Assembly (NCBI RefSeq): GCF_013409785.1
Contig: NZ_JACCBV010000001.1
Coordinates: 3,658,001 to 3,722,000, forward strand
Direction of reading: 5' to 3'
Source of the DNA: Microbacterium immunditiarum
GTDB taxonomy: Bacteria; Actinomycetota; Actinomycetes; Actinomycetales; Microbacteriaceae
Length of the DNA stretch: 64,000 bases
In this document: one piece after another, positions 7,682 to 16,307 of the stretch
Position numbering within the stretch: the stretch's first letter is position 1
Layout of the letters: each line of letters opens with the position of its first letter
Program-made: the position numbers and the translations under genes
The notes under the pieces: generated by a model
What the model was told of the DNA's origin: nothing
What the model saw: only the letters and a program-made list of their open reading frames with translations
Databases searched by the model: none

Positions 7682-9118
7682 ATGGCAACGACACTGATCA
7701 AGGGCGGCACCGTCGTCTCCGCCACGGGTCGCGGCGAGGCGGACGTGCTCATCGACGGGGAGACCATCGCGGCCGTGCTCGCGCCGGGCTCGCAGCTGCT
7801 GGGAACGGATGTCGCGGCATCCGTCGACACCGTCGTCGACGCGACCGGCAAGTACGTGATCCCGGGCGGCATCGACGCGCACACCCACATGGAGCTGCCG
7901 TTCGGCGGCACGAACGCGTCCGACACGTTCGAGAGCGGCACGCGCGCGGCCGCGTGGGGCGGCACGACGTCGATCATCGACTTCGCGGTGCAGCGCTACG
8001 GCGAGCGCGTCGAGGACGGCCTCGCCGCGTGGCACGAGAAGGCGCGCGGCAACTGCGCGATCGACTACGGGTTCCACCAGATCATCGGCGGCGTCGACGA
8101 CGACTCGCTGCGGGCGATGGACTCGCTCATCGACGAGGGCGTGACGAGCTTCAAGCTGTTCATGGCGTATCCGGGCGTCTTCTACTCGGATGACGCGCAG
8201 GTGCTCAAGGCGATGCAGAAGTCCGCCGAGACGGGGTTGCTCACGATGATGCACGCTGAGAACGGCCCCGCGATCGACGTGCTCGCCGCGCAGCTCGCCG
8301 AAGCGGGCAAGAAGGCTCCGTACTATCACGGCATCGCGCGCGCGTGGCAGATGGAGGAGGAGGCCACGCACCGCTCGATCATGCTCGCGAATCTCACGGG
8401 CGCGCCCCTCTACGTGGTGCATGTATCGGCGAAGCAGGCGGTCGAGCAGCTCGCGTGGGCGCGCGACCGGGGTCAGAACGTTTTCGGCGAGACGTGCCCG
8501 CAGTACCTGTACCTGTCGCTCGAGGAGCAGCTCGGCGCGTTCAGCGACGAGTGGGGGCAGTTCGAGGGCGCGAAATGGGTGTGCTCGACTCCCCTGCGCA
8601 GCCGCGCCGAGGGCCACCAGGACCACATGTGGCAGGCGCTGCGCACGAACGATCTGCAGATGGTCTCGACCGACCATTGCCCGTTCTGCATGAAGGACCA
8701 GAAGGAGCGCGGGAAGGACGACTTCCGCGCGATCCCCAACGGCATCGGCGGAGTCGAGCATCGCATGGACCTCATGTACCAGGGAGTGGTGACCGGGAAG
8801 ATCACGCTCGAACGGTGGGTCGAGCTCACCAGCACGACCCCGGCGCGGATGTTCGGCCTGTACGGGAAGAAGGGCGTCGTCCAGCCGGGCGCGGACGCCG
8901 ACATCGTCGTGTACGACCCGAACGGCCACACGTCGATCGGGTACGGCGAGACGCACCACATGAACATGGACCACTCCGCTTGGGAGGGCTTCGAGATCGA
9001 CGGGCACGTCGACACGGTGCTCTCGCGCGGCAAGGTCATCGTCGACGGCGGCGAGTATCTGGGGCGGCCCGGCGACGGGCAATACCTCAAGCGCGGCCTC
9101 TCGCAGTACCTGGTGTGA
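7682..9118 (+). CDS. hydA: Dihydropyrimidinase (hydantoinase)
   Basis: This is a 478-residue cyclic amidohydrolase with the metal-binding motif GGIDAHTHMELPFGG (about residues 61-75), the segment SFKLFMAYPG whose Lys is the usual carboxylated bridging residue, the His ligands in HAEN and VHVSAKQA, and the late Asp region VSTDHCPF. It hydrolyses dihydrouracil and dihydrothymine, or hydantoins, to N-carbamoyl beta-amino acids. Length and motifs are full and typical. A strong Shine-Dalgarno (AAGGATGAGG) precedes the ATG. It is followed after only 2 bases by the LLM oxidoreductase gene. Confidence 0.93.
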   Translation: MATTLIKGGTVVSATGRGEADVLIDGETIAAVLAPGSQLLGTDVAASVDTVVDATGKYVIPGGIDAHTHMELPFGGTNASDTFESGTRAAAWGGTTSIIDFAVQRYGERVEDGLAAWHEKARGNCAIDYGFHQIIGGVDDDSLRAMDSLIDEGVTSFKLFMAYPGVFYSDDAQVLKAMQKSAETGLLTMMHAENGPAIDVLAAQLAEAGKKAPYYHGIARAWQMEEEATHRSIMLANLTGAPLYVVHVSAKQAVEQLAWARDRGQNVFGETCPQYLYLSLEEQLGAFSDEWGQFEGAKWVCSTPLRSRAEGHQDHMWQALRTNDLQMVSTDHCPFCMKDQKERGKDDFRAIPNGIGGVEHRMDLMYQGVVTGKITLERWVELTSTTPARMFGLYGKKGVVQPGADADIVVYDPNGHTSIGYGETHHMNMDHSAWEGFEIDGHVDTVLSRGKVIVDGGEYLGRPGDGQYLKRGLSQYLV

Positions 9119-9120
9119 TC

Positions 9121-10137
9121 ATGGACTTCGGCGTCGTCCTGCAGACCAACCCGCCCGCGGCGCGCACGGTGCAGCTCGCCAAGCTCGCCGAGGCGCACGG
9201 GTTCTCCCACGTGTGGACGTTCGACTCGCACCTCCTGTGGGAGGAGCCGTACGTCATACACTCGGCGATCCTCGCCGAGACCCACCGCGTCACGGTCGGA
9301 CCGTTCGTGACGAACCCCGCGACGCGGGACTGGACGGTCACGGCATCCGTCTTCGCCACCCTCAACGAGATGTACGGCAACCGCACGATCTGCGGAATCG
9401 GCCGCGGCGACTCTGCGGTGCGTGTGACGAACGGCAAGCCCACGACGATGGCCGAGCTGCGCGAGTCGATCCATGTGATCCGCGAGCTCGCCAACTCGCG
9501 GCCGGTCGAGTACAACGGCGCGACGCTGCAGTTCCCGTGGAGCCGCGGCTCCGAGCTCGAGGTGTGGGTCGCCGCGTACGGGCCCATGGCGCTCAAGGTC
9601 GCCGGCGAGGTCGGCGACGGCTACATCCTGCAGCTCGCGGACGTCGACATCGCGGCGTGGATGATCAAGACGGTGAAGGACGCCGCGGTCGCCGCCGGCC
9701 GCGACCCCGACTCGCTCGCGTTCTGCGTCGCCGCTCCGATGTACATCGGCGACGACCTCGCGCACCAGCGTGAGCAGTGCCGGTGGTTCGGCGGGATGGT
9801 CGGCAACCACGTCGCCGACATCGTCGCGAAGTACGGGCATCACGGGATCATCCCCGACGCCCTCACCGAGTACATCGAGGGCCGCAAGGGCTACGACTAC
9901 AACACGCACGGGCGCGCCGAGAACGACCACGTCGACTTCGTGCCCGACGAGATCGTCGACCGCTTCTGCATCCTCGGCACAGCGGACGAGCACATCGAGA
10001 AGCTCAAAGCGCTGTCCGAGCTCGACGTCACGCAGTTCGCGGGTTACCTGCAGCACGACAACAAGGAGGAGACCCTGAGGATCTACGGCGAGACGGTGAT
10101 CCCGGCGCTGACCGCGCACGTGCGGGCGAAGTCCTGA
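9121..10137 (+). CDS. LLM-class F420-dependent oxidoreductase, TIGR03842-like
   Basis: This is a 338-residue luciferase-like (LLM) TIM-barrel protein. The N-terminus MDFGVVLQTNPPAARTV, then FSHVWTFDSHLLWEEPYV and ICGIGRGDSAVR, match the F420-dependent branch related to methylene-H4MPT reductase, as I recall the TIGR03842/CPS_4043 family. The ATG lies 2 bases after the dihydropyrimidinase stop, so it is almost certainly part of the pathway. Its reaction is not established. Because no canonical dihydropyrimidine dehydrogenase lies in the operon, it may supply or recycle the reduced pyrimidine, or act on a pathway intermediate; both are inferences. Confidence 0.85.
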   Translation: MDFGVVLQTNPPAARTVQLAKLAEAHGFSHVWTFDSHLLWEEPYVIHSAILAETHRVTVGPFVTNPATRDWTVTASVFATLNEMYGNRTICGIGRGDSAVRVTNGKPTTMAELRESIHVIRELANSRPVEYNGATLQFPWSRGSELEVWVAAYGPMALKVAGEVGDGYILQLADVDIAAWMIKTVKDAAVAAGRDPDSLAFCVAAPMYIGDDLAHQREQCRWFGGMVGNHVADIVAKYGHHGIIPDALTEYIEGRKGYDYNTHGRAENDHVDFVPDEIVDRFCILGTADEHIEKLKALSELDVTQFAGYLQHDNKEETLRIYGETVIPALTAHVRAKS

Positions 10138-10206
10138 CGTCGAGTCGCTCGATCGGTCGGTGAAAACGGCCTCGACAGGTGCGAGGACCGGCGGGAGGAT
10201 CGAGAC

Positions 10207-11541
10207 ATGAGCACCGAAACCGACACCGACGTCGACCTGGATGCCGAGGCCCGCCGCATCGACCGCGAGCACGTGTTCCACTCGTGGTCCGCGCAGGCGC
10301 ACCTCGACCTGCCCGTCATCGCCGGCGGCCAGGGCACGACGGTGTGGGATCACGCGGGGAACCGGATGCTCGACTTCGCGAGCCAGCTCGTCAACGTGAA
10401 CATCGGGCACCAGCATCCGGCCGTCGTCAAGGCGATCCAGGAGCAGGCGGCGCAGCTCGCGACCATCGGCCCGGCCACGTCGAACCTCACGCGCGGGCGC
10501 GCGGCGGAGAAGATCCTGGCCAAGGCGCCCGAGGGCTTCGAGAAGGTGTTCTTCACGAACGGCGGGGCGGATGCCGTCGAGAACGCCATCCGCATGGCGC
10601 GCCTGCACACCGGCCGTGACACGGTGCTGTCGACCTACCGCTCGTATCACGGCAACACGGGCGCGGCGATCGTCGCGACGGGCGACTGGCGACGGATGCC
10701 GAACCAGTACGCGCGCGGGCACGTGCACTTCTTCGGGCCGTACCTCTACCGTTCCGAGTTCTGGGCCACGACGCCCGAGGAGGAGTCGGAGCGCGCGCTC
10801 CACCACCTCGAGCGGGTCATCCAGTCCGAGGGGCCCCAGACGATCGCCGCCCTGCTGCTCGAGTCGGTGCCGGGCACCGCGGGGATCCTCGTTCCGCCGC
10901 CCGGATACCTCGCCGGGGTGCGCGCGCTCGCCGACACCTACGACCTCGTGCTCATCCTCGACGAGGTGATGGCGGGCTTCGGGCGTACGGGCCGGTGGTT
11001 CGCGTTCCAGGGCTACGACGTCGTCCCCGACCTCATCACCTTCGCGAAGGGCGTCAACTCGGGGTACGTCCCGGTGGGCGGCGTCATCATGTCGGAGCCC
11101 ATCGCGAAGACGTTCGACGAGCGCGTGTTCCCCGGCGGACTCACGTACTCGGGGCATCCGCTCGCCGCCGCCTCGATCATCGGCGCGCTCGACGCGATGG
11201 AGAGCGAGGGCATCGTCGACAACGCCCGCCGGGTCGGCGCCGAGGCGATCGGTCCCGGGCTGAAGGAGCTGCAGGCGAGGCATCCGCTCATCGGCGAGAC
11301 GCGCGGAGAGGGCGTGTTCTGGGCGATGGAGCTCGTACGGGACCGCGAGACGCGCGAACCCGTGGGCGTCGACGTCATCGGACGGCTCAAGAAGGAGCTC
11401 GTCGCGAGGGGCCTGATTCCCTTCACGGCCGAGAACCGCATCCACGTCGTCCCGCCCTGCGTCGTGACCCCCGAAGAGGTCGCCCAGGCGATGTCGATCT
11501 ACGATGAGGCTCTGGGCGTCGTCGAAGCGGATGCGCTCTGA
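10207..11541 (+). CDS. Class III aminotransferase, probable beta-alanine transaminase
   Basis: This is a 444-residue PLP-dependent class III (omega) aminotransferase. The cofactor loop reads FFTNGGADAVENAIRMAR, the Asp that pairs with the pyridine nitrogen lies in LILDEVMAGFGRTG, and the Schiff-base Lys in LITFAKGVNSGYVPVGG. Context points to transamination of beta-alanine or beta-aminoisobutyrate to malonic or methylmalonic semialdehyde. The ribosome site GGCGGGAGGAT precedes the ATG. The 69-base gap before the gene holds no obvious terminator. Other omega-amino donors cannot be excluded. Confidence 0.88.
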   Translation: MSTETDTDVDLDAEARRIDREHVFHSWSAQAHLDLPVIAGGQGTTVWDHAGNRMLDFASQLVNVNIGHQHPAVVKAIQEQAAQLATIGPATSNLTRGRAAEKILAKAPEGFEKVFFTNGGADAVENAIRMARLHTGRDTVLSTYRSYHGNTGAAIVATGDWRRMPNQYARGHVHFFGPYLYRSEFWATTPEEESERALHHLERVIQSEGPQTIAALLLESVPGTAGILVPPPGYLAGVRALADTYDLVLILDEVMAGFGRTGRWFAFQGYDVVPDLITFAKGVNSGYVPVGGVIMSEPIAKTFDERVFPGGLTYSGHPLAAASIIGALDAMESEGIVDNARRVGAEAIGPGLKELQARHPLIGETRGEGVFWAMELVRDRETREPVGVDVIGRLKKELVARGLIPFTAENRIHVVPPCVVTPEEVAQAMSIYDEALGVVEADAL

Positions 11542-11574
11542 AGTCCCCACGAGGGCAGTTTCAAGGAGGAGACC

Positions 11575-13107
11575 ATGACCGACACCACGACTCTGGAGCG
11601 GACCGCCGAGTCCGCGACCACGATCCTCGACCATTGGGTCGACGGGTCCGCCTGGACCGGTGAGTCCGAGCGCACGGGGCCCGTGTTCAACCCCGCGCAG
11701 GGCCGCGTCCAGAAGGAGGTGCGCCTCGCCTCGGCAGCCGATGTCGACTCCGCGGTCGCCGTCGCCACGGGCGCGTGGACGCAGTGGCGCGACACCTCGA
11801 TCGCGAAGCGCCAGGCCGTGCTCTTCAACTTCCGTGAGCTGCTCAACCAGCGCAAGGACGAGCTCGCCGCGATCCTGACCGCGGAGCACGGCAAGGTGCT
11901 CTCCGACGCGCTCGGCGAGATCGCGCGCGGCATGGAGGTCGTCGAGTTCGCGTGCGGCCTCGGCCACCTGACGAAGGGCGCGTACTCCGAGAACGTCTCG
12001 ACCGGCATCGACGTCTACACGCTGCGCCAGCCGCTCGGGGTTGTGGGCATCATCAGCCCCTTCAACTTCCCTGCCATGGTGCCGCTGTGGTTCTTCTCGG
12101 TCGCGCTGGCCGCGGGCAACGCCGTCCTGCTGAAGCCCTCCGAGAAGGACCCGACCGCCGCGAACTGGATGGCCGAGCTTCTGAAGGAAGCCGGGCTGCC
12201 CGACGGCGTGCTCAACGTCGTGCACGGCGACAAGGAGGCCGTCGACCGGCTGCTCGAGCACCCCGACGTGAGGGCGATCTCGTTCGTCGGCTCGACCCCG
12301 ATCGCGAAGTACGTGTACGAGAACGCCACCCGCAACGGCAAGCGCGTGCAGGCGCTCGGCGGCGCGAAGAACCACATGCTCGTGCTGCCGGATGCCGACC
12401 TCGATCTCGCCGCCGACGCGGCCGTCAACGCGGGCTTCGGCTCGGCCGGCGAGCGCTGCATGGCGATCTCGGTCGTGCTCGCGGTCGACACGATCGCGGA
12501 CGAGCTCGTCGAGAAGATCTCCCAGCGCATGGGGACGCTGCGCATCGGCGACGGCACACGCGGCTGCGACATGGGTCCGCTCATCACCGGACAGCACCGC
12601 GACAAGGTGGCGTCGTACATCGACGTGGCGGCGCAGGACGGCGCATCCGTCGTCGTGGACGGCCGTGGCGTCGAAGCCGACGGCGACCCCGACGGCTTCT
12701 GGCTCGGCCCCACCCTCATCGACAAGGTGCCCACGTCGTCGTCGGTGTACCAGGACGAGATCTTCGGCCCCGTGCTGTCGATCGTCCGCGTCGAGGGCTA
12801 CGAGGGCGGCCTCGACATCATCAACTCGAGCCCGTACGGCAACGGCACGGCGATCTTCACGAACGACGGCGGTGCGGCCCGGCGCTTCCAGCGCGAGGCG
12901 ACGGTCGGCATGATCGGCATCAACGTGCCGATCCCGGTGCCGGTCGCGTACCACTCCTTCGGAGGCTGGAAGGCCTCGCTCTTCGGCGACGCGAAGGCGT
13001 ACGGCCCTCACGGGTTCGAGTTCTTCACCGCGGAGAAAGCCGTCACGTCGCGCTGGCTCGACCCGTCGCACGGCGGGCTGAACCTGGGCTTCCCCCAGCA
13101 CGACTGA
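11575..13107 (+). CDS. mmsA: CoA-acylating (methyl)malonate-semialdehyde dehydrogenase
   Basis: This is a 510-residue aldehyde dehydrogenase. IISPFNFPAMVPLWFF and the NAD-binding region GSTPIAKYVYENATRNGK are typical of the MmsA clade, and the nucleophile is in AGERCMAISV. MmsA enzymes convert malonic or methylmalonic semialdehyde plus CoA to acetyl- or propionyl-CoA, the last step of reductive uracil or thymine catabolism. Last gene of the operon, followed by a strong hairpin. The ribosome site AAGGAGGAG is excellent. It could also serve valine or inositol catabolism, but the neighbours favour pyrimidines. Confidence 0.92.
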   Translation: MTDTTTLERTAESATTILDHWVDGSAWTGESERTGPVFNPAQGRVQKEVRLASAADVDSAVAVATGAWTQWRDTSIAKRQAVLFNFRELLNQRKDELAAILTAEHGKVLSDALGEIARGMEVVEFACGLGHLTKGAYSENVSTGIDVYTLRQPLGVVGIISPFNFPAMVPLWFFSVALAAGNAVLLKPSEKDPTAANWMAELLKEAGLPDGVLNVVHGDKEAVDRLLEHPDVRAISFVGSTPIAKYVYENATRNGKRVQALGGAKNHMLVLPDADLDLAADAAVNAGFGSAGERCMAISVVLAVDTIADELVEKISQRMGTLRIGDGTRGCDMGPLITGQHRDKVASYIDVAAQDGASVVVDGRGVEADGDPDGFWLGPTLIDKVPTSSSVYQDEIFGPVLSIVRVEGYEGGLDIINSSPYGNGTAIFTNDGGAARRFQREATVGMIGINVPIPVPVAYHSFGGWKASLFGDAKAYGPHGFEFFTAEKAVTSRWLDPSHGGLNLGFPQHD

Positions 13108-13114
13108 GGACCGC

Positions 13115-13168
13115 GCAACCGTGTGACCGGCCTCGCTGAGGCGGTCCGGTCACACGGCTCTCGGTTGC
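13115..13168 (+). terminator. Compound hairpin terminator of the pyrimidine operon
   Basis: The inner arms CCGTGTGACCGG (13119-13130) and CCGGTCACACGG (13146-13157) are exact 12-base complements with a 15-base loop. An outer GCAACC/GGTTGC pair (13115-13120, 13163-13168) extends the structure across a small internal loop. It lies 7 bases after the mmsA stop codon. Confidence 0.75.
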
Positions 13169-13197
13169 GTGCCGATGCGTCGGGGCGAATGCCCGGC

Positions 13198-13226
13198 TTG
13201 GCACTGACGTGACACACCTCTATGAT
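13198..13226 (+). promoter_or_regulatory. Near-consensus sigma-70 promoter of the putative toxin-antitoxin pair
   Basis: TTGGCA (13198-13203) and TATGAT (13221-13226) are separated by exactly 17 bases. The start point expected near 13233 falls on the ribosome site AAGAGGAG, 5 bases before ATG 13245. The leader is therefore about 12 bases. This also rules out the upstream ATG at 13222, which lies inside the -10 box. Confidence 0.75.
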
Positions 13227-13244
13227 CGAACCAAGAGGAGTGTC

Positions 13245-13880
13245 ATGCTTAGCGTTCAAGAGTATGCGAAGGCGTCCCGGCTGTCGCCCGCTCGTGTCTA
13301 CCAGCTCATTCAGGCTGGGCAGATCCCCGCGCAGAAGGTCGGGCGTGCGTGGGTGGTGGACGAGTCCGCCCTGCGCCGCAAGCCGATGTCACGCCGGTCG
13401 CTGAGCCCGCGGATGGCGCACCTCGTGCTGGATGCGCTCGCCCAGGAGAAGCCTGCCGGGATCGACTCTCGCCGCTGGCTGCGCGCGCAAGCGCACGCCG
13501 ATGCGATCACGTCGGCCGAGAACCCCGCGGCACTGCTGCGAGACCTCATGCGCAACCGCGGACAGCGTCTCGACCTCCGCGTTCAACCGGACTTCCTCGG
13601 CGAGCTCCGCTCGGATCCGCGCGTTCACGCCTCCGGCTTCAGCGACCCCCGGTCCGGGATCGACGACAGACGACAGCTTGAGGGACACGTCCGGCCCGCT
13701 GACCTCGCAGCAGTCCAGGCCGACTTCATGCTCATCCCCCACCCGGAGGCGAACGTCCGGCTGCACGTGTCGGATCGACCGCCTCGAATCTCGGAGAGCA
13801 TCGCGGACCTCGCCGATTGGGACGGCCCGAGAGAGGACGGAGAAGTGGCTCGGATGCTTGAAGCGGGGCTCCCCAGGTGA
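13245..13880 (+). CDS. Helix-turn-helix protein, probable antitoxin
   Basis: This is a 211-residue protein. Residues 1-45 form an excisionase/MerR-type winged helix (YAKASRLSPARVYQLIQAGQ then KVGRAWVVDESALRRK). The rest has no motif I recognise but includes a helical region from about 50 to 110. The start is fixed by the ribosome site and promoter just upstream. The stop overlaps the GTG of the nucleotidyltransferase gene (GTGA). A small DNA-binding protein translationally coupled to a nucleotidyltransferase is the usual design of AbiE/MenA-type antitoxins that repress their own promoter. The antitoxin role is inferred from this pairing. Confidence 0.75.
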   Translation: MLSVQEYAKASRLSPARVYQLIQAGQIPAQKVGRAWVVDESALRRKPMSRRSLSPRMAHLVLDALAQEKPAGIDSRRWLRAQAHADAITSAENPAALLRDLMRNRGQRLDLRVQPDFLGELRSDPRVHASGFSDPRSGIDDRRQLEGHVRPADLAAVQADFMLIPHPEANVRLHVSDRPPRISESIADLADWDGPREDGEVARMLEAGLPR

Positions 13881-14632
13881 CGGTCGCAATCACGCTGCCC
13901 GACAGCACCCCGCAGGCGGCCCAATCGTGGCACGGAATGCTCGCCATCTCAGAGAGGATCGGCCCGGAGGGGTGGGCGGTCGTCGGCGGGCAGATGACGG
14001 TTTTGCATGCGACCGAGCGCGGCTTCGACCTCCCGCGGGTGACCGACGATGGCGACATCGCTGTCGCTGTGCGCGCCTATCCCCGGCGGCTCAAAGACGT
14101 CACGCAGGCCCTGCACGACCTGGGGTTCAAGGTCGACAACGACCGCGGAGACCTTCCTTTCGCGGAGGCTCGGGATGAGACACGGTACCTGAAAGGGTCG
14201 GCACGAATCGATCTGCTCGTCCCCAAGGGCCTGCGACCGACGAGCAACGCGATCAAGACGGTGCGCGGCGGGCGCGTCCTGGCATCCCACGGCGTGCAGC
14301 GAGCGCTCGAGCGCTCGGAGCCGGTAGTCGTGACCGTCGAACGAATCATCGGCACGGTGCTTCGTCCTGACCTGCCCGGCGCGATCGCCGCGAAGGCAGC
14401 CGCCTACCAGCAGGAGAGCGGGCCGAAGCGGGATCGCCACCTGCTGGACATCGTCACGCTGGGAAAGATGCTCGGACCGGGAGACACCCGCCGTGAGCCG
14501 TGGAACAGGAGGGAGCTCGCCCGTGTCCAGGCCGCGGTCCGGGCCATCGGCTCGGGTGGACGTCTCTCCGTCTCGACGACGGACGTGACGACGGCTGTCG
14601 ACCTGATCGAACTCTTCGCGCGCCGCTCGTAG
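13877..14632 (+). CDS. Nucleotidyltransferase-fold protein, probable AbiEii/MenT-like toxin
   Basis: This is a 251-residue protein with a minimal nucleotidyltransferase core: GGQMTVLHATERG (the GG helix), the DxD-type metal site in TDDGDIAVAV (about residue 57), and a third acidic residue in ARIDLLVPKG (about 111). This resembles DUF1814/AbiEii and mycobacterial MenT toxins, which modify tRNA acceptor ends or other targets with NTPs. The motif spacing fits, though the GD insertion in TDDGD is atypical. It is coupled to the upstream HTH gene by a GTGA overlap. A housekeeping nucleotidyltransferase is a weaker alternative. Confidence 0.72.
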   Translation: MTVAITLPDSTPQAAQSWHGMLAISERIGPEGWAVVGGQMTVLHATERGFDLPRVTDDGDIAVAVRAYPRRLKDVTQALHDLGFKVDNDRGDLPFAEARDETRYLKGSARIDLLVPKGLRPTSNAIKTVRGGRVLASHGVQRALERSEPVVVTVERIIGTVLRPDLPGAIAAKAAAYQQESGPKRDRHLLDIVTLGKMLGPGDTRREPWNRRELARVQAAVRAIGSGGRLSVSTTDVTTAVDLIELFARRS

Positions 14633-14742
14633 CCCGCTCGGAACACGGTGATACGAGACCGCGCTATCCGGGACATTCGTCCTGCCCGATCGAGGACCGA
14701 CGGTTCTGCCGCCTCGCGCCGGCCGTCCGTAGGGTCGAGCGC

Positions 14743-15189
14743 ATGTTCACTCGTCGTCGAATCATCCGTCTTCTGACCATCCCCGCCGCAGCCCTCGCGG
14801 CCCTCGTCGTGTGGCTCATCGAGGTGCCCGTGCTGGGCACCGAGCTCGAGGCCGTCACGGGTACCGGCTCCGCCATCACCGTCGGCGCCGTCGTGACGGC
14901 GGTCGTCGCGGGCTTCGCGGCGATCCCCGCGTGGCTCGTGCTCGCGGCGTTCGAGAAGTGGACGCGGCATCCGGTGCGGTGGTTCGTCATCACCGCGGCC
15001 GCGTTCCTCGTCGTCTCGCTCGCCGGTCCGCTCGGGGGCACCTCGCCGGCCGCCGTCGCGGGCCTCGCGGCGCTGCATGTCGTCACCGCGGTCACGGTCA
15101 CGGGCGTGCTGCTGGCCTCGCGGGCGGTCGGCGCGTCGGCCGACGCGGCCCCCGCCGAGCGCGCGGTAGCCTACGGCGACGGGAGGTGA
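14743..15189 (+). CDS. DUF6069-like four-helix membrane protein
   Basis: This is a 148-residue protein with four hydrophobic segments (about residues 9-27, 43-67, 79-96 and 101-122) separated by short loops and basic at the N-terminus. The pattern ALVVWLIEVPVLGTEL in the first segment and the overall layout resemble the DUF6069 family, whose function is unknown. Its TGA overlaps the GTG of the histidine kinase gene (GTGA). It may modulate that kinase or be its target, by operon logic only. Confidence 0.75.
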   Translation: MFTRRRIIRLLTIPAAALAALVVWLIEVPVLGTELEAVTGTGSAITVGAVVTAVVAGFAAIPAWLVLAAFEKWTRHPVRWFVITAAAFLVVSLAGPLGGTSPAAVAGLAALHVVTAVTVTGVLLASRAVGASADAAPAERAVAYGDGR

Positions 15190-16307
15190 TCGCGATCGGC
15201 GCAGGCGCGGACGACTTCCGGTTGCGGGCGTTCCGCTGGATGGGGCGCCACCGGTGGGGGTGGATCGTCTCCATCTGGACGCCGGTGCTGATGATCGGGC
15301 CGCTCATCGCGACGATCCAGGACCCGACGCCGGTCGCGCTCGCGGCCCTCGCGGTCGTGCCGGGCCTCTTCGCGACCTTCGTGTGGCTCGCGATCGAGAC
15401 GCCGGACTGGACACTTCGCGTCATCCGCCCCCTCGCCCTCACCGCGCTCGTCGGCGCGTGCACCGCTGTCGTGACCTCGACGGGTGAGGGATGGATCTCG
15501 GCATGGGGCTTCGCGGGAGTCGCGGCCGCGATCGGCTTCCCCGCCCTCGGCAGCGCGATCGCGCTCGTAGCGTCGGCGGTCGTGGCAGCGGCGACGACCG
15601 CGACGGTCGCGCCGCACACGATCGTGGCGGCGGCCGCGACGGTGCTCTTCAGCGGGATCGGCGCGTTCGTCATCCAGCAGCTCGCCGTCAGCAACGCCGA
15701 GCTCGAGCGCACACGGCGGCTGCTCGCCCGCTCCGCCGTCGAGGAAGAGCGCCTGCGCTTCGCGCGAGACCTGCACGATGTGGCCGGGCACACACTGTCG
15801 GTCATCGTCGTGAAGGCCGAGACGGCGCGGCGGCTGGCGCCGACTGACCCGGATGCCGCGGCCGAGCACGCCGCCGATATCGAGCGCCTCGGGCGCGACG
15901 CCCTGCGTGAGCTGCGCACCGCGGTCGCCGGCTACAGGCGGTCGTCGCTGGACGCCGAGCTCGAGCGCGCGCGCACGTCTCTCACCTCGCGCGGCGTGGA
16001 CCTCGCCGTGCGCAAGGACGCCGGGGACCTCGACGCCGAGATCGACGCGCTGTTCGCTTCGGTCGTGCTCGAGGCATCGACGAATCTCCTGCGTCACGCG
16101 ATGCGCCCGACGCTGTGCCGTGTGACCGTGACCGCGGGGCCGTCTCGCGCGTCGATCGAGGTCGAGGACGACGGCGTCGCCCCGCCGCCCGTGCGCGAGG
16201 GCACCGGCCTCACCGGGCTGCGCGAGCGCGTGCGGCGCCTCGGCGGCGAGCTCGTCGTCGAGGCGGACGGCGGCGGCATCCGTCTGCGGGCGGAGGTGCC
16301 CGCATGA
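15186..16307 (+). CDS. Sensor histidine kinase, HisKA_3 type
   Basis: This is a 373-residue kinase. About six membrane helices in residues 20-165 are followed by a short coiled coil (LAVSNAELERTRRLLARSA). The phospho-acceptor His lies in FARDLHDVAGHTLSVIVV (about residue 199), and the HATPase domain includes EASTNLLRHA and GTGLTGLRERVRRLGGEL. The GTG start sits in the GGGAGGTGA overlap with the DUF6069-like gene. The ATG of the response regulator overlaps the stop (ATGA). Three genes thus form one tightly coupled operon. Confidence 0.9.
   Translation: MIAIGAGADDFRLRAFRWMGRHRWGWIVSIWTPVLMIGPLIATIQDPTPVALAALAVVPGLFATFVWLAIETPDWTLRVIRPLALTALVGACTAVVTSTGEGWISAWGFAGVAAAIGFPALGSAIALVASAVVAAATTATVAPHTIVAAAATVLFSGIGAFVIQQLAVSNAELERTRRLLARSAVEEERLRFARDLHDVAGHTLSVIVVKAETARRLAPTDPDAAAEHAADIERLGRDALRELRTAVAGYRRSSLDAELERARTSLTSRGVDLAVRKDAGDLDAEIDALFASVVLEASTNLLRHAMRPTLCRVTVTAGPSRASIEVEDDGVAPPPVREGTGLTGLRERVRRLGGELVVEADGGGIRLRAEVPA

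Noticed and set aside
8473..13101. A 1542-codon open frame on the minus strand antisense to the pyrimidine operon
   Set aside because: It is Arg/Val/Asp/His-rich reverse translation of high-GC genes, with no domain, ribosome site or promoter. The plus-strand genes are complete and recognisable.
13108..14640. Prophage or insertion-sequence remnant around the putative toxin-antitoxin pair
   Set aside because: No integrase, transposase, terminal repeats or tRNA target was seen. Only the two-gene cassette departs from the surroundings.
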